Made by a program: the position numbers and the translations under genes. 64,000 nucleotides of DNA from Amycolatopsis lurida (GTDB taxonomy: Bacteria > Actinomycetota > Actinomycetes > Mycobacteriales > Pseudonocardiaceae): positions 7,409,501 through 7,473,500 of the forward strand of contig NZ_FNTA01000004.1 in NCBI RefSeq assembly GCF_900105055.1, read 5' to 3'. How positions within the stretch are numbered: position 1 is the first letter of the stretch; each line of letters begins with the position of its first letter. This document shows positions 7,998 to 18,760 of this stretch, piece after piece. Under the pieces are notes generated by a model. The model made no database searches. It was not told where the DNA came from and worked only from the letters and a program-made list of their open reading frames with translations.

Positions 7998-8801
7998 ATG
8001 TCTTCTCGCAAAGTGGGAACCCGGCGGGCCTTCGACGCGGCCGCCGCCGATTTCGCCGCGCTCGGGCGGCATCTCTGGGAGCCGATCGGCGCCGCCACGG
8101 TGGCGGCGGCCGGGCTCGGTGAAGGAGACCGCGTCCTTGACGCCTGCTGCGGCACCGGGGCGTCGGCGATTCCCGCGGCGCGCGCTGTCGGTGCCACGGG
8201 CGTGGTGGACGCGATCGACCTCTCGGGGCCGATGATCGGCGAACTGCGCCGCCTTTCGGCCGATCTGCCGCAGTTGCGCGCACACGAGGCCGACGCGACG
8301 GCATGGGATACGAGCGATTACGACGTCGTTCAGTCCGCGCTCGGCATCTTCTTCTTTCCCGACATGACGGACGGAACCGAGCGGCTTATCGGCCGGGCCC
8401 GGTCCGGCGGCCGGGCGGTGTTCACGATCTGGCGCGGCGGTGCGATGGTGGCGGCAGGCCGTCATCTCGGCCGCGCGGTGGCCGCGGTGACCGATTCCGC
8501 GCCGCCGCCGGAGCGTGAGCCCAGCCTGATTGACCGCGTCGATCAGGCCGGTCCTTACGCGGAATGGCTTTCCGGTCGGGGGCTGTCCGATGTGGACGTC
8601 GTGGTGAACGAGCTGCGGCTGGCCATGACGCCGGAGATCGCGTGGCTGGTCGTCATCGGCTCCGGATTCCGGGGACTGCTCGACGACCTCGAACCCGGCG
8701 CCGTCGAGCAGGTGCGTGAGCGCTACCTCGACTCCCTGCGGGAGGAAGGCGTGACCGAGCTCGACGCCACCACGCTGATCGGCTCCGGCACCGTCCGCTG
8801 A
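7998..8801 (+). CDS. Class I SAM-dependent methyltransferase
   Basis: 267 residues. The N-terminal region (FDAAAADFAALGRHLWEPIG) and motif I (VLDACCGTGASAIPAA, about residue 47) followed by an acidic VDAIDLSGPM strand are typical of UbiE/Methyltransf_11-type enzymes. Post-motif II reads DYDVVQSALGIFFFPDM. Substrate unknown. It stands alone, divergent from the small secreted protein. Confidence 0.86.
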   Translation: MSSRKVGTRRAFDAAAADFAALGRHLWEPIGAATVAAAGLGEGDRVLDACCGTGASAIPAARAVGATGVVDAIDLSGPMIGELRRLSADLPQLRAHEADATAWDTSDYDVVQSALGIFFFPDMTDGTERLIGRARSGGRAVFTIWRGGAMVAAGRHLGRAVAAVTDSAPPPEREPSLIDRVDQAGPYAEWLSGRGLSDVDVVVNELRLAMTPEIAWLVVIGSGFRGLLDDLEPGAVEQVRERYLDSLREEGVTELDATTLIGSGTVR

Positions 8802-8844
8802 CGGCCGAGCCCACTTCGGTGTACAGTCGTTCACTCAAACCGGG

Positions 8845-10425
8845 GTGAACGGCGGGACACGGGTGCGACCAGACAACGACTCCTCTGTTCGGGGCCGCGG
8901 GCAGGGGCCGTTCGGCTCCTGGCTGCTCGGCCCGCTCGACCAGGATTCGGCCGTGTTGCGCCGCCGCGTCCAGGGACTGCTCACCGGGACGCTGATCGCG
9001 ACCAACGTCATCGGCGCGCTGGTCGTGGTCGGGCTGGCGGCGTTGCTCATGCCCGCCCCCGGCATGTCCGGCGAACTCGTCCGCGTGACCGCGATCGCGG
9101 TCCCCGTCTACGTGGTCTCCGCCGTCGTCGTGGGCGCGCTGTGGGGCACTCGCGGCGCGCTGCGGACCCTGCGCTGGGCCGCCGACGGCCGGACACCGAG
9201 CGACGAGGAGCGCGCGGCCAGCCTCCGCGTCCCGCTGCGCCTGACGCTGGTCCAGGCGGTGTTGTGGGGCATAGCGACGGCGGTGTTCGGGGTGCTGGCC
9301 GCCTTGGTGCAGCCGCGGGTCGTGCTCACCGAACTGCTCGTGGTCGCGTTCGCGGGGGTGGTCGTCTGCGCGATCGCCTACCTCGCCGGGGAGTTCATCT
9401 TGCGGCCGTACGCGGCCCTCGCCCTCGCGGGCACCTCGCCGGACCGCCCGCTCAGCGGCGGGGTCAACCTGCGGATGCTGCTGTTCTGGTGTCTCGGCAC
9501 CGGGGTGCCGGTGGCCGGCCTGGTGGTCACGGCGGTGCTGGCGTGGGTGCGCGGCGACGTGTCGACCACCAAGCTCGCCATCTCGGTCATCGCGCTCGGC
9601 CTCGTCGTACTGGTCTTCGGCCTGCTGGTGACCGTGTTCACCGCCCGCGCCGTGGTGAACCCGATCCGGTCGGTGCAGCACGCGCTGGGCCGGGTCCGGG
9701 CCGGTGACTTCGCCGTGGAGATCCCGGTCTACGACGGCACCGAACTCGGTCTGCTGCAAGCGGGTTTCAACGGGATGGCCGTCGGCCTCGCCGAACGCGA
9801 ACGTTTGCGGGACCTGTTCGGCAGGCACGTCGGCGAGGACGTCGCGAGCGAGGCGATGCGCACGTCGGCCGAACTCGGCGGCACGGTGCGGACGGTGTCG
9901 GTGTTGTTCGTCGACCTCATCGGGTCGACCGCGCTGGCCGCGAGCCGTCCGCCCGAGGAGGTCGTCGGCCTGCTCAACCGGTTCTTCGCGGTGGTGGTCG
10001 ACGAGGTCGACCGCAACCACGGGCTGGTCAACAAGTTCGTCGGTGACGCCGCGCTGGCGATCTTCGGGGCACCGGTTCGGCTGGAGGACCACGCGACGCT
10101 CGCGCTGGCCGCGGGCCGGGCGATTTCACGCAGGCTGGCGGCGGAGGTACCCGAATGCCCGGCCGGGATCGGGGTGGCGACGGGTGAGGTGGTCGCCGGC
10201 AACGTCGGCGACCCGCGGCGGTTCGAGTACACGGTGATCGGCGACCCGGTCAACGAAGCCGCCCGGCTGACCGAACTGGCGAAGAACGTCGAAGCCCGGT
10301 TGCTCGCTTCGTGGACGGCGATCGAGTCCGCCGCCGAGGACGAGGCCGCTCAGTGGAAGGCGACGGAGGACGTCGTCTTGCGGGGCCGCGCCCGGCCCAC
10401 CACCCTCGCGACACCGAAGTCCTGA
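8845..10425 (+). CDS. Membrane-bound class III adenylate/guanylate cyclase with HAMP
   Basis: About 526 residues (GTG at 8845; another GTG at 8863). An N-terminal membrane domain with about six hydrophobic segments (roughly 30-270) is followed by a HAMP domain (about 270-325) and a class III cyclase homology domain (about 345-510). The catalytic core shows the metal-binding FVDLIGSTALA segment, the NKFVGDAALAIFGAP segment and the transition-state segment GDPVNEAARL. The layout matches the mycobacterial Rv1318c-Rv1320c/Rv3645 group. It would make cyclic nucleotide in the cytoplasm in response to a membrane signal. Confidence 0.9.
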   Translation: MNGGTRVRPDNDSSVRGRGQGPFGSWLLGPLDQDSAVLRRRVQGLLTGTLIATNVIGALVVVGLAALLMPAPGMSGELVRVTAIAVPVYVVSAVVVGALWGTRGALRTLRWAADGRTPSDEERAASLRVPLRLTLVQAVLWGIATAVFGVLAALVQPRVVLTELLVVAFAGVVVCAIAYLAGEFILRPYAALALAGTSPDRPLSGGVNLRMLLFWCLGTGVPVAGLVVTAVLAWVRGDVSTTKLAISVIALGLVVLVFGLLVTVFTARAVVNPIRSVQHALGRVRAGDFAVEIPVYDGTELGLLQAGFNGMAVGLAERERLRDLFGRHVGEDVASEAMRTSAELGGTVRTVSVLFVDLIGSTALAASRPPEEVVGLLNRFFAVVVDEVDRNHGLVNKFVGDAALAIFGAPVRLEDHATLALAAGRAISRRLAAEVPECPAGIGVATGEVVAGNVGDPRRFEYTVIGDPVNEAARLTELAKNVEARLLASWTAIESAAEDEAAQWKATEDVVLRGRARPTTLATPKS

Positions 10426-10462
10426 CCCGTGAGTGCTCCGCTGCACCGAGGAGATCCGCTGC

Positions 10463-12169
<1,707 letters not shown>

Positions 12170-12173
12170 CGGG

Positions 12174-13388
12174 TCAGACCTCGGCCGGTTCGTTCGAGCG
12201 GGCGGGCCGGAAGGGAGCGGGCGGATCCGCGGTGAGGCCGAGGAGATGCGCGATGGCCCGCTCGGTACGTTCGGCGGCGGCGCCATCGCCGAAGGGGTTG
12301 CCGTTGCTCGTCATCCGCGTGCGGGCCGCCGGGTCGTCCAGCAGGCGCCGGGCGGTCGAAACGATCTTGTCGTGGTCCGTCCCGACGAGCAGGGCGCAAC
12401 CGGCGTTCACCGCCTCCATCCGCTCGGTGACGTCGCGGAGCACCAGCACCGGGACGCCGAAGGTCGGGGCCTCTTCCTGGATACCGCCGGAATCGGAGAG
12501 CACGAGCGTGCTGGCGGCCAAGGTCGCCGCCAGTTCGGGATAGGGCAGCGGGCCGGTGATCAGCGCGCCCGGCGTGTCCGCCAGTTCCTCGCGGACCAGG
12601 CTTCTCACTTCCGGGTTCGGGTGCGCGGGAAGCACCACACGCAGTGCCGGATCCGCGGCCATCAGTTCAGCCACCGCGCGCAGGACCCGCCGCATCGGCT
12701 CGCCCCAGGACTCCCTGCGGTGGAGGGTGACCAGCATCAGCTTCACCGTGCCGCGGGTGGCGTTTTCCAGCAGTGTCGCCAATTCCCGATCGTGCACCGT
12801 GGTGGAGCCGTCCGTCACCGTGAGAATCGCGTCGACGACGGTGTTCCCGGCGACGAGCACGTTCTCTTCGGGTACCCCTTCGGCCCGCAGGTTCGCGGCG
12901 GCGTCGGGGGTGGGGGCGAGGTGGAGGGCGGCCGCCTGGGTCACCAGTTTCCGGTTGAGTTCCTCGGGGAACGGCGCGCCGAGATCGAACGAGCGAAGGC
13001 CTGCTTCGAGATGAACGACGGGGACGCGGCGCCAGAACGCGGCGAGCGCGCCGGCCAGGGTGGTCGTCGTGTCTCCCTGGACGACCACGGCGGACGGCGA
13101 CCGCCGGTCCGCCACTTCCTCCAGCCCGGCGAGGACGCCGGAAAGCAGTTCCGGCTGGGAACCCGTTCGCCGGTTCAAGGTCAGATTTTCGTCCGCCGTC
13201 AATCCGAACGTCGCCAACGCCTGGCCCACCATTTCCGGATGCTGCCCGGTCGCGATGAGCACCGGTCGCATCCGCCCGCCGGAAGCCAGCGCCCTGGCCA
13301 CCGGAGCCAGTTTCACGGCCTCGGGCCGGGTTCCTGCGACGAGCCAGATTTCGGGCATGACGTCGGTCTCGTTCTGTGCGTTACGCAC
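12174..13388 (-). CDS. wecB: UDP-N-acetylglucosamine 2-epimerase, non-hydrolysing
   Basis: Interconverts UDP-GlcNAc and UDP-ManNAc in the cytoplasm. Family signatures are all present: GTRPEAVKLAPV near the N-terminus, GQHPEM, VQGDTTTTLAGA, HLEAGLRS, PEELNRK and VTLHRRESWG, covering the catalytic Asp/Glu/His positions. The GTG at 13388 has a good AGAAGG five bases upstream; the ATG at 13358 (MPEIWL) matches many homologues and is the alternative. It lies just upstream of the DUF2334 gene in one transcription unit, pointing to ManNAc- or GlcNAc-containing polymer synthesis. Confidence 0.93.
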   Translation of the reverse strand: MRNAQNETDVMPEIWLVAGTRPEAVKLAPVARALASGGRMRPVLIATGQHPEMVGQALATFGLTADENLTLNRRTGSQPELLSGVLAGLEEVADRRSPSAVVVQGDTTTTLAGALAAFWRRVPVVHLEAGLRSFDLGAPFPEELNRKLVTQAAALHLAPTPDAAANLRAEGVPEENVLVAGNTVVDAILTVTDGSTTVHDRELATLLENATRGTVKLMLVTLHRRESWGEPMRRVLRAVAELMAADPALRVVLPAHPNPEVRSLVREELADTPGALITGPLPYPELAATLAASTLVLSDSGGIQEEAPTFGVPVLVLRDVTERMEAVNAGCALLVGTDHDKIVSTARRLLDDPAARTRMTSNGNPFGDGAAAERTERAIAHLLGLTADPPAPFRPARSNEPAEV

Positions 13389-13530
13389 CTGGTCCTTCTT
13401 CCGGGTTCGTGCATCGGTTCGCGTGAATTCGTCTGCGAAGTCACGAGAGAGTGGGCGCGGGTGAGGCGAGAATCACTGACTGATGGTCACCTTCGCGGGG
13501 GATCGACGCCTTCGAACGCTAACACGAACG

Positions 13531-13543
13531 GGGTAACGTACCC
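13531..13543. promoter_or_regulatory. Short inverted repeat in the wecB / GT2 divergent region
   Basis: GGGTAACGTACCC is a 5-base inverted repeat around ACG, in the 254-base gap between the epimerase start (13388) and the small membrane gene (13643). It is the only obvious dyad in that gap and could be an operator shared by both halves of the polysaccharide locus. Weak evidence. Confidence 0.25.
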
Positions 13544-13642
13544 ACTCGAAAGGCTGAATATCGCTTACCAGGGGGACCCGCTACTCGCCATGTGAAAACT
13601 GTGAGTAGATGTTTTGTGGTGACCTCCGCCGGGAGGAAAGAC

Positions 13643-13798
13643 ATGTCGATGGTGCCGGTGGGCCCGGTCAAGGTTTCCGCGCTCGGAATCGGCGCGACGA
13701 TGGCGGGGGCGACGGTGAGCACGGTGCTAGCGGTGGTGATCGGGGCGATCGCGCTGCTGCTCATGGCGCGCTCGCTGCACCTTCGCTTGAAGGACTGA
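13643..13798 (+). CDS. Small single-pass membrane protein, GT2 partner
   Basis: 51 residues. The ATG at 13643 is preceded by an excellent ribosome-binding site (GGAGGAAAGAC), so I take it over the GTG at 13592. One hydrophobic segment (about 18-40) ends in a positively charged tail (RSLHLRLKD). The stop overlaps the synthase start in the arrangement TGATG, so the two are translationally coupled. By position it resembles small partner subunits of membrane polysaccharide synthases (IcaD/PgaD role), but it is shorter and no sequence similarity can be claimed. Confidence 0.65.
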   Translation: MSMVPVGPVKVSALGIGATMAGATVSTVLAVVIGAIALLLMARSLHLRLKD

Positions 13799-15099
13799 TG
13801 GCGAACCCCGCCTTCGCCGCGACCATGATGTTGTTGCTCCTGTGGTGGCCGGCGCACAACCTCCTGCTCGCGGCCTTCGCATGGCGCACCGGGCGCCCGC
13901 GCCGGTCCGTGGCGGCGCGCGGGGAGGGGCTCGAATTCTGGATCGTCATTCCGGCGCTCAACGAGGAACGCGTCGTCGGCAACACCGTCCGGAACGCGCT
14001 TTCGCTTGGCACGGAACGGAATCCGGTCCGTGTACTGGTCATCGACGACGGCTCGGACGACGGCACGCCCGGTGTCCTCCGCGAGGTGACCGACCCGCGC
14101 CTGCACGTCCTGCGCCGCGATCTCCCGCATGCGCGCAAGGGCAAGGGCGAGGCGTTGAACGCCGGCTACCGCTACATCCTCCGGCTGTGCGAAGCCCAGG
14201 GGAGTGTGGCGAGGACGATCGTCGGCATCATCGACGGCGACGGCCGAGGGAGTCCCGGCATGCTGCGCGAGGTGGCCGACGTGTTCGGCGACCGGGGAGT
14301 CGGCGCCGTGCAATGCCGGGTGCGGATTCACAATCGGCGCAGTGTGCTCGCGCTGCTCCAGGATCTCGAGTTCGGTGCGGTCGCCGACGCGTCGCAAAGT
14401 CTGCGCGATCTCGCGGGCAGTGTCGGAATGGGCGGAAACGGGCAATTCACGAGACTCGGCGTGCTGCGGCGCTTCGACCCGGCCCCGTGGTCGGACTGTC
14501 TCGTCGAGGATCTGGAACTCGGACTGCGCCTGCATGTCGCCGGAATCCGGATGCGCTACGTGAAATCGGCGTGGGTCACGCAACAGGGGCTGGTCGATCT
14601 GCGCCGATTGCTCCGGCAGCGCACCCGATGGGCACAGGGCAATCTGCAGTGCGCGAGGCATTTGCGGGAATTGCTGGCTTCCCGGCATGTCGGCAGCGTC
14701 GGGCTCCTGGATTTCCTCGCCTATCTCGTGACCCCGTGGCTGACCGTGCCGTTGTCGTTGGTCGTTTCCCTGTTGTTCGTGGGCACGCTGGTGGCCTCCT
14801 GGTCGGGGGTCACTTTCGGTGGGCTGATCGCGCCCCCGTCGGCGTTGCCCGGGGCGGCCTTGGTCGGCGTGGCCGTGTTGCTGGTTCCCGGTCTCGTGTG
14901 GGCGATCGTGCACCGGCTCCGCCTCGGTGAGGAACCACTGCACCGCTGTCTGCTCGCGGGCCTGCTCTATCCCGGTTTCCTGGTGCTCGGTGTCGTCGCG
15001 ACCTGGCGCGCGCTGTTCCGGGTGGCGGCCCGCCGCACCAGCTGGACCAAGACGGAACGGTTGAGCGAGGACGAGACCGCCCCCGCCGGAGTCGCCTGA
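13798..15099 (+). CDS. Processive GT2 glycosyltransferase (polysaccharide synthase)
   Basis: 433 residues. One N-terminal membrane segment, a cytoplasmic GT-A domain (about 45-290) and three or four C-terminal membrane segments. Catalytic signatures: VIDDGSDD, IIDGDG, EDLELGLRL and RQRTRWAQGN (the Q-x-x-R-W motif of processive synthases such as cellulose, chitin, hyaluronan and PNAG synthases). It probably polymerises and exports a beta-linked polymer. The divergent epimerase and deacetylase suggest an acetylated hexosamine polymer. Confidence 0.88.
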   Translation: MANPAFAATMMLLLLWWPAHNLLLAAFAWRTGRPRRSVAARGEGLEFWIVIPALNEERVVGNTVRNALSLGTERNPVRVLVIDDGSDDGTPGVLREVTDPRLHVLRRDLPHARKGKGEALNAGYRYILRLCEAQGSVARTIVGIIDGDGRGSPGMLREVADVFGDRGVGAVQCRVRIHNRRSVLALLQDLEFGAVADASQSLRDLAGSVGMGGNGQFTRLGVLRRFDPAPWSDCLVEDLELGLRLHVAGIRMRYVKSAWVTQQGLVDLRRLLRQRTRWAQGNLQCARHLRELLASRHVGSVGLLDFLAYLVTPWLTVPLSLVVSLLFVGTLVASWSGVTFGGLIAPPSALPGAALVGVAVLLVPGLVWAIVHRLRLGEEPLHRCLLAGLLYPGFLVLGVVATWRALFRVAARRTSWTKTERLSEDETAPAGVA

Positions 15100-15111
15100 G
15101 AAAGTATTCGC

Positions 15112-16188
15112 ATGAATGTCGACGCGATGATCGAAGACCTCAGGACCCTCGTCGAGATCGAGTCGCCTTCGGGGGACATCGAGGCTTTGACCGCGTCGGC
15201 CGAGGCGGTCAAAACCCTCGTCGAGGCCCGGCTCGGCGGGACGGCGGTCCTGGTCGAGAGTGCGGCGGGACCGCACGTCCGGTGGTCCGGCGGCGGTGAA
15301 CCCCGCGTGCTGGTCCTGGGGCACCACGACACCGTGTTCCCGATCGGCACCCTGGCGCGCCGGCCGTTCGCCGTGACCGGCGGCCGGGTGACCGGGCCCG
15401 GAGTGTTCGACATGCTCGGTGGGCTGGTCCAGGCGATCCACGGCCTCGCGGCGCTCGATGACACGTCCGGGGTCGAGATCCTGGTGACGGCCGACGAGGA
15501 AACGGGCTCGCACGAATCCCGCTCGCTCATCGAGGAGCGCGCCCGCGCGTGCGGCGCGGTGCTCGTGTTCGAAGGAGCGGCCGACGGCGGCGGCCTCAAG
15601 ATCGGCCGCAAGGGCTGCGGCACGTTCGAGGTCGTCGTCACCGGCCGGGCGTCGCACGCCGGCCTCGAACCCGCGGCCGGGATCAACGCGCTGATCGAAG
15701 CCGCACATCAGGTGCTGGCGATCGCCGCGCTCGACCGGCCCGAGGCCGGGACCAGCGTCACTCCGACGGTCGCCTCGGCGGGAACGGCGAGCAACGTCGT
15801 GCCCGCGTCCGCGACCGTCGTGGTCGACGTGCGAGTCGAGACCACCGAGGAGAAGGAGCGGGTCGAAGCCGGATTCGCCGCGCTCACTCCGCGCCTGCGC
15901 GGGGCGGCGATCACGGTGCGGGGCGGGATCCACCGGCCGCCGATGCCCGAGTCGGCCGCCGCGGGCCTGTTCGCCGTCGCGCGACGGCTACTGCCCGGAG
16001 TCGCCGGGGTGGCCGTCGGCGGCGGGAGTGACGGCAACCTCACGGCCGCGATCGGCGTCCCGACCCTCGACGGGCTCGGCGCCGTCGGCGGCGGCGCGCA
16101 CGCCGATCACGAGTACCTGCTGGTCGAGTCGATGGCGGAGCGGGCGGAGCTGGCCGCCGGGCTGGTTAAGGCAATTCAAGGCCACTGA
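15112..16188 (+). CDS. M20-family metallopeptidase, glutamate carboxypeptidase-like
   Basis: 358 residues. Two-zinc M20 layout: GHHDTVFP (first His and catalytic Asp), GPGVFDMLGG (bridging Asp), TADEETGS (catalytic Glu and metal Glu), LVFEG and a final GGGAHADHEY (last His). A lid/dimerisation domain with SHAGLEPAAGINALIE lies in the middle. Closest in layout to CPG2-type carboxypeptidases that release glutamate from folate or peptides. Twelve bases downstream of the GT2 synthase, so perhaps co-transcribed, but a functional link is not evident. Confidence 0.87.
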   Translation: MNVDAMIEDLRTLVEIESPSGDIEALTASAEAVKTLVEARLGGTAVLVESAAGPHVRWSGGGEPRVLVLGHHDTVFPIGTLARRPFAVTGGRVTGPGVFDMLGGLVQAIHGLAALDDTSGVEILVTADEETGSHESRSLIEERARACGAVLVFEGAADGGGLKIGRKGCGTFEVVVTGRASHAGLEPAAGINALIEAAHQVLAIAALDRPEAGTSVTPTVASAGTASNVVPASATVVVDVRVETTEEKERVEAGFAALTPRLRGAAITVRGGIHRPPMPESAAAGLFAVARRLLPGVAGVAVGGGSDGNLTAAIGVPTLDGLGAVGGGAHADHEYLLVESMAERAELAAGLVKAIQGH

Positions 16189-16189
16189 T

Positions 16190-16225
16190 CGCCAGTTCTT
16201 GCCCGATTTCGGGCAAGAACTGGCG
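16190..16225 (+). terminator. Perfect 16-bp hairpin after the M20 gene
   Basis: CGCCAGTTCTTGCCCG and its exact complement are separated by ATTT, beginning two bases after the M20 stop. It should end transcription of the preceding genes. It is only 13 bases from the next start codon, so it leaves little room for a promoter or ribosome-binding site for that gene. Confidence 0.8.
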
Positions 16226-16238
16226 CTTCGGTATCTCG

Positions 16239-16517
16239 ATGTGCATGATGGGCTCCGTGGAGGACGCGGACATCGTCGAGCAGGTGGCCTTGTCGACGGG
16301 TCTGTCGACGGCCATCGCCGCGCGTGTCGTCGAGGACGTCCTGGCGTTCTACCGGCAACCGGTCGAGCAGTACGTCCGGGAGCGGCATGCCCGGTTGCAG
16401 GCCGAGGGCAGGAAGAATCCCGAGATCTTCCCCCGTATCGCCGGCGAGCTGAGCCGTCGTCTCGTCGCGCCTCCCGACCTGTCCGAGCGGCAACTGCGCC
16501 GCATCGTCTACGGCTGA
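16239..16517 (+). CDS. Conserved small protein upstream of glmS
   Basis: 92 residues from the ATG at 16239 (in-frame ATGs also at 16245 and 16248). No membrane segment; mostly helical. An N-terminal segment (DIVEQVALSTGLSTAIAARVVEDV) resembles the start of HU-like or helix-hairpin modules. The C-terminal half (YVRERHARLQAEGRKNPEIF... LSERQLRRIVYG) is a pattern I recall in small actinobacterial proteins of unknown function. It precedes glmS by 41 bases in the same direction, suggesting joint expression. Confidence 0.65.
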   Translation: MCMMGSVEDADIVEQVALSTGLSTAIAARVVEDVLAFYRQPVEQYVRERHARLQAEGRKNPEIFPRIAGELSRRLVAPPDLSERQLRRIVYG

Positions 16518-16558
16518 CGGACCACGCCCGTCCGTTTTCTTTGTGAGGTTGACTCGTC

Positions 16559-18379
16559 ATGTGCGGAATCGTCGGTTACATCGGCGGCCAGAACGCCGCC
16601 CCGATCCTGATCGAGGGGCTGACGCGGCTGGAGTACCGCGGCTACGACTCGGCCGGGATCTCCGTCCTGGGCGGTAAAGGCGCCCAGGTACACCGGATCG
16701 TGGGGAGGGTGCGGAACCTGACGGCCGCCCTGCCCAAGCGGCTCGCGGGCAAGGTCGGCATCGGGCACACGAGGTGGGCGACGCACGGCCCGGCGACCGA
16801 GGCGAACGCCCATCCGCACGTCTCCGAGGACGGCCGGATCTCCGTGGTGCACAACGGGATCATCGACAACGCCGACGCGTTGCGCGAGCAGCTCACCCAG
16901 GCCGGGGTGACGCTGTCCTCCGAGACCGACACCGAGGTGCTCGCCCACCTGATCGCGCGTTCGGGCGCGAAGACACTGGAAGACGCGGTCGTCGAGGCCG
17001 TCTCCCGCGTCACCGGTACCTACGCCATCGCCGTGACCGACACCGAGCACCCCGACCGTGTCGTGGTCGCGCGGAACGGTTCGCCGCTGATCATCGGCGT
17101 CGGTGACCGGGAGATGTTCGTGGCCAGCGACCTGTCCGCGCTGGTCCGGCACACCTCGCAGGTGGTGCATCTCGACGACGGCGAGTTCGCCAGCGTCTCC
17201 GCCACCGGCTACCGCACCTTCACCGTCGACGAGAGCGACACCGGAAAGGCCGCGACGGCGATCGACATCCAGGCCGACGACCTGGACCTCGGCGGTCACC
17301 AGCACTACATGTACAAGGAGATCCAGGAGCAGCCGGAATGCCTGGAGCGGATGATCCGGGGACGGCTGGACGACCGCTTCGGAGTGTCTCGTTTGGACGG
17401 TCTGAACCTGACTCCTCGTGATCTGCGCGGCTTCGCGAGGGTGAAGATCCTCGGCTGCGGTTCGGCGTACTACGCGGGCCAGATCGGCGCCACCATGATC
17501 GAGGACCTGGCGCGCGTGCCAGCCGACGCGGAGGCGGCGTCCGAGTTCCGCTACCGCAACCCCATCATCGAAGCGGACACCCTCTACATCGCGGTCAGCC
17601 AGTCCGGTGAGACGGCGGACACCGCGTTCGCCGTGGAAGAGGTCAAACGCAAGGGCGGCCGGGTGGTCGGCCTCGTGAACGTCGTCGGTTCGACGATCGC
17701 GCGGGCCTGCGACGGTGGCCTGTACCTGCACGCCGGCCCGGAGATCGCCGTCGCGTCGACCAAGGCGCTCACGAACATGGCCGTCGGGTTCGCGATGATC
17801 GCGCTGGCACTGGGCCGCGTCCGCGATCTGTCCAATGCGGACGGACAGCGGATCGTCGCGGCACTCCGCGCGTTGCCGAAGCAGGTCGCGGCCATCGTCG
17901 AAGCGGAGGACCGGATCGCCGAGCACGCCAAGATCTGCGCGGACGCGCGGAGCCTGTTCTTCATCGGCCGGGTCCGCGGCTTCCCGGTGGCACGGGAAGG
18001 CGCGCAGAAGTTCAAGGAGATCTCCTACCGGCACGCGGAGGCCTACCAGACCTCGGAGCTCAAGCACGGCCCGCTCGCGCTGATCGACGAGGAACTGCCG
18101 ACGGTCGCGATCGTGCCGTCCGACGACCTCGCCGACCGCAACCTGGCCGCGATGCAGCAGATCAAGGCGCGCAAGGGGCAGGTGCTGGCGATCACCCACG
18201 AGGACGTGGACTTCGGCGATCTCGACGTGCCGCGGTTCGTGGTCCCGCGGTCGGAGCCGGAACTCGACCCGATCCTGCTCACCATTCCGCTGCAGCTGCT
18301 GGCCTACCACGCGGCGCTGATCCTCGGCCACGACATCGACAAACCGCGTAATCTCGCGAAGTCCGTCACCGTGGAATGA
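16559..18379 (+). CDS. glmS: Glutamine-fructose-6-phosphate aminotransferase (isomerising)
   Basis: 606 residues, normal family length. Makes glucosamine-6-phosphate from fructose-6-phosphate and glutamine, the first step of UDP-GlcNAc synthesis. The N-terminal glutaminase domain begins with the nucleophile Cys2 (MCGIVGYIGG) and has THTRWATHG-like and HNGIIDN segments. Two SIS domains follow (CGSAYYAGQ; SQSGETADT; then a second with SELKHGPLALI), ending in the conserved NLAKSVTVE. It also feeds the epimerase/synthase locus 3 kb upstream with precursor. Confidence 0.97.
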   Translation: MCGIVGYIGGQNAAPILIEGLTRLEYRGYDSAGISVLGGKGAQVHRIVGRVRNLTAALPKRLAGKVGIGHTRWATHGPATEANAHPHVSEDGRISVVHNGIIDNADALREQLTQAGVTLSSETDTEVLAHLIARSGAKTLEDAVVEAVSRVTGTYAIAVTDTEHPDRVVVARNGSPLIIGVGDREMFVASDLSALVRHTSQVVHLDDGEFASVSATGYRTFTVDESDTGKAATAIDIQADDLDLGGHQHYMYKEIQEQPECLERMIRGRLDDRFGVSRLDGLNLTPRDLRGFARVKILGCGSAYYAGQIGATMIEDLARVPADAEAASEFRYRNPIIEADTLYIAVSQSGETADTAFAVEEVKRKGGRVVGLVNVVGSTIARACDGGLYLHAGPEIAVASTKALTNMAVGFAMIALALGRVRDLSNADGQRIVAALRALPKQVAAIVEAEDRIAEHAKICADARSLFFIGRVRGFPVAREGAQKFKEISYRHAEAYQTSELKHGPLALIDEELPTVAIVPSDDLADRNLAAMQQIKARKGQVLAITHEDVDFGDLDVPRFVVPRSEPELDPILLTIPLQLLAYHAALILGHDIDKPRNLAKSVTVE

Positions 18380-18406
18380 TCTCCTGAGCCGTCGAAGGGG
18401 TCCGTC

Positions 18407-18760
18407 ATGAGGCAGTACCTGCTCGCCGTCCAGCTCGACGAGAGCGAACGGGACGCGCCCGAGGAAGAGGTCCGGGCGATGCTGGCCAGGACGGGCCAGG
18501 TCACCGACGAGATGAAGGCCGCCGGGTCCTGGGTCTTCGTGGGCGGACTGGAGCACTCGGACGTCTCCACGGTCGTCCGTCCCGAAGGCGGCAGGATCAC
18601 GATCACCGACGGGCCGTTCGCCGAGACGAAGGAACAGCTCGGCGGGTTCTGGGTGATCCGGGTCGACGACCTCGACCAGGCACTGGCCTGGGCCGAGAAA
18701 TGCGCGCTCGCCTGCGGGCAGCCGATCGAAGTGCGGCCGTTCGGCGACCCGCCGCGGTGA
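18407..18760 (+). CDS. YCII-related DGPF-family protein
   Basis: 117 residues, a YCII/dimeric ferredoxin-like alpha-beta fold. The sequence ITDGPFAETKEQLGGFWVI contains the DGPF motif for which this group is named. DGPF genes are almost always next to ECF42 sigma factors, as here: the stop overlaps the sigma factor start by 4 bases (GTGA). Their molecular role is not established; published work on Streptomyces treats them as partners or targets of the sigma factor. Confidence 0.88.
   Translation: MRQYLLAVQLDESERDAPEEEVRAMLARTGQVTDEMKAAGSWVFVGGLEHSDVSTVVRPEGGRITITDGPFAETKEQLGGFWVIRVDDLDQALAWAEKCALACGQPIEVRPFGDPPR

Noticed and set aside
8653..10092. Long minus-strand open frame across the cyclase
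   Set aside because: Antisense to the cyclase catalytic and membrane domains; composition is that of a shadow frame.
13519..15933. Very long open frame on the minus strand across the GT2 synthase and M20 genes
   Set aside because: It is antisense to two well-supported genes, has arginine/glutamine/histidine-rich low-complexity translation, and no recognisable domain; a typical GC-rich shadow frame.
16518..16558. glmS ribozyme leader
   Set aside because: Only 41 bases separate the upstream gene from glmS, too short for the ribozyme, which is also a Firmicutes feature.
16508..18556. Long minus-strand open frame across glmS
   Set aside because: Antisense to a textbook glmS; the translation is low-complexity with no family signature.
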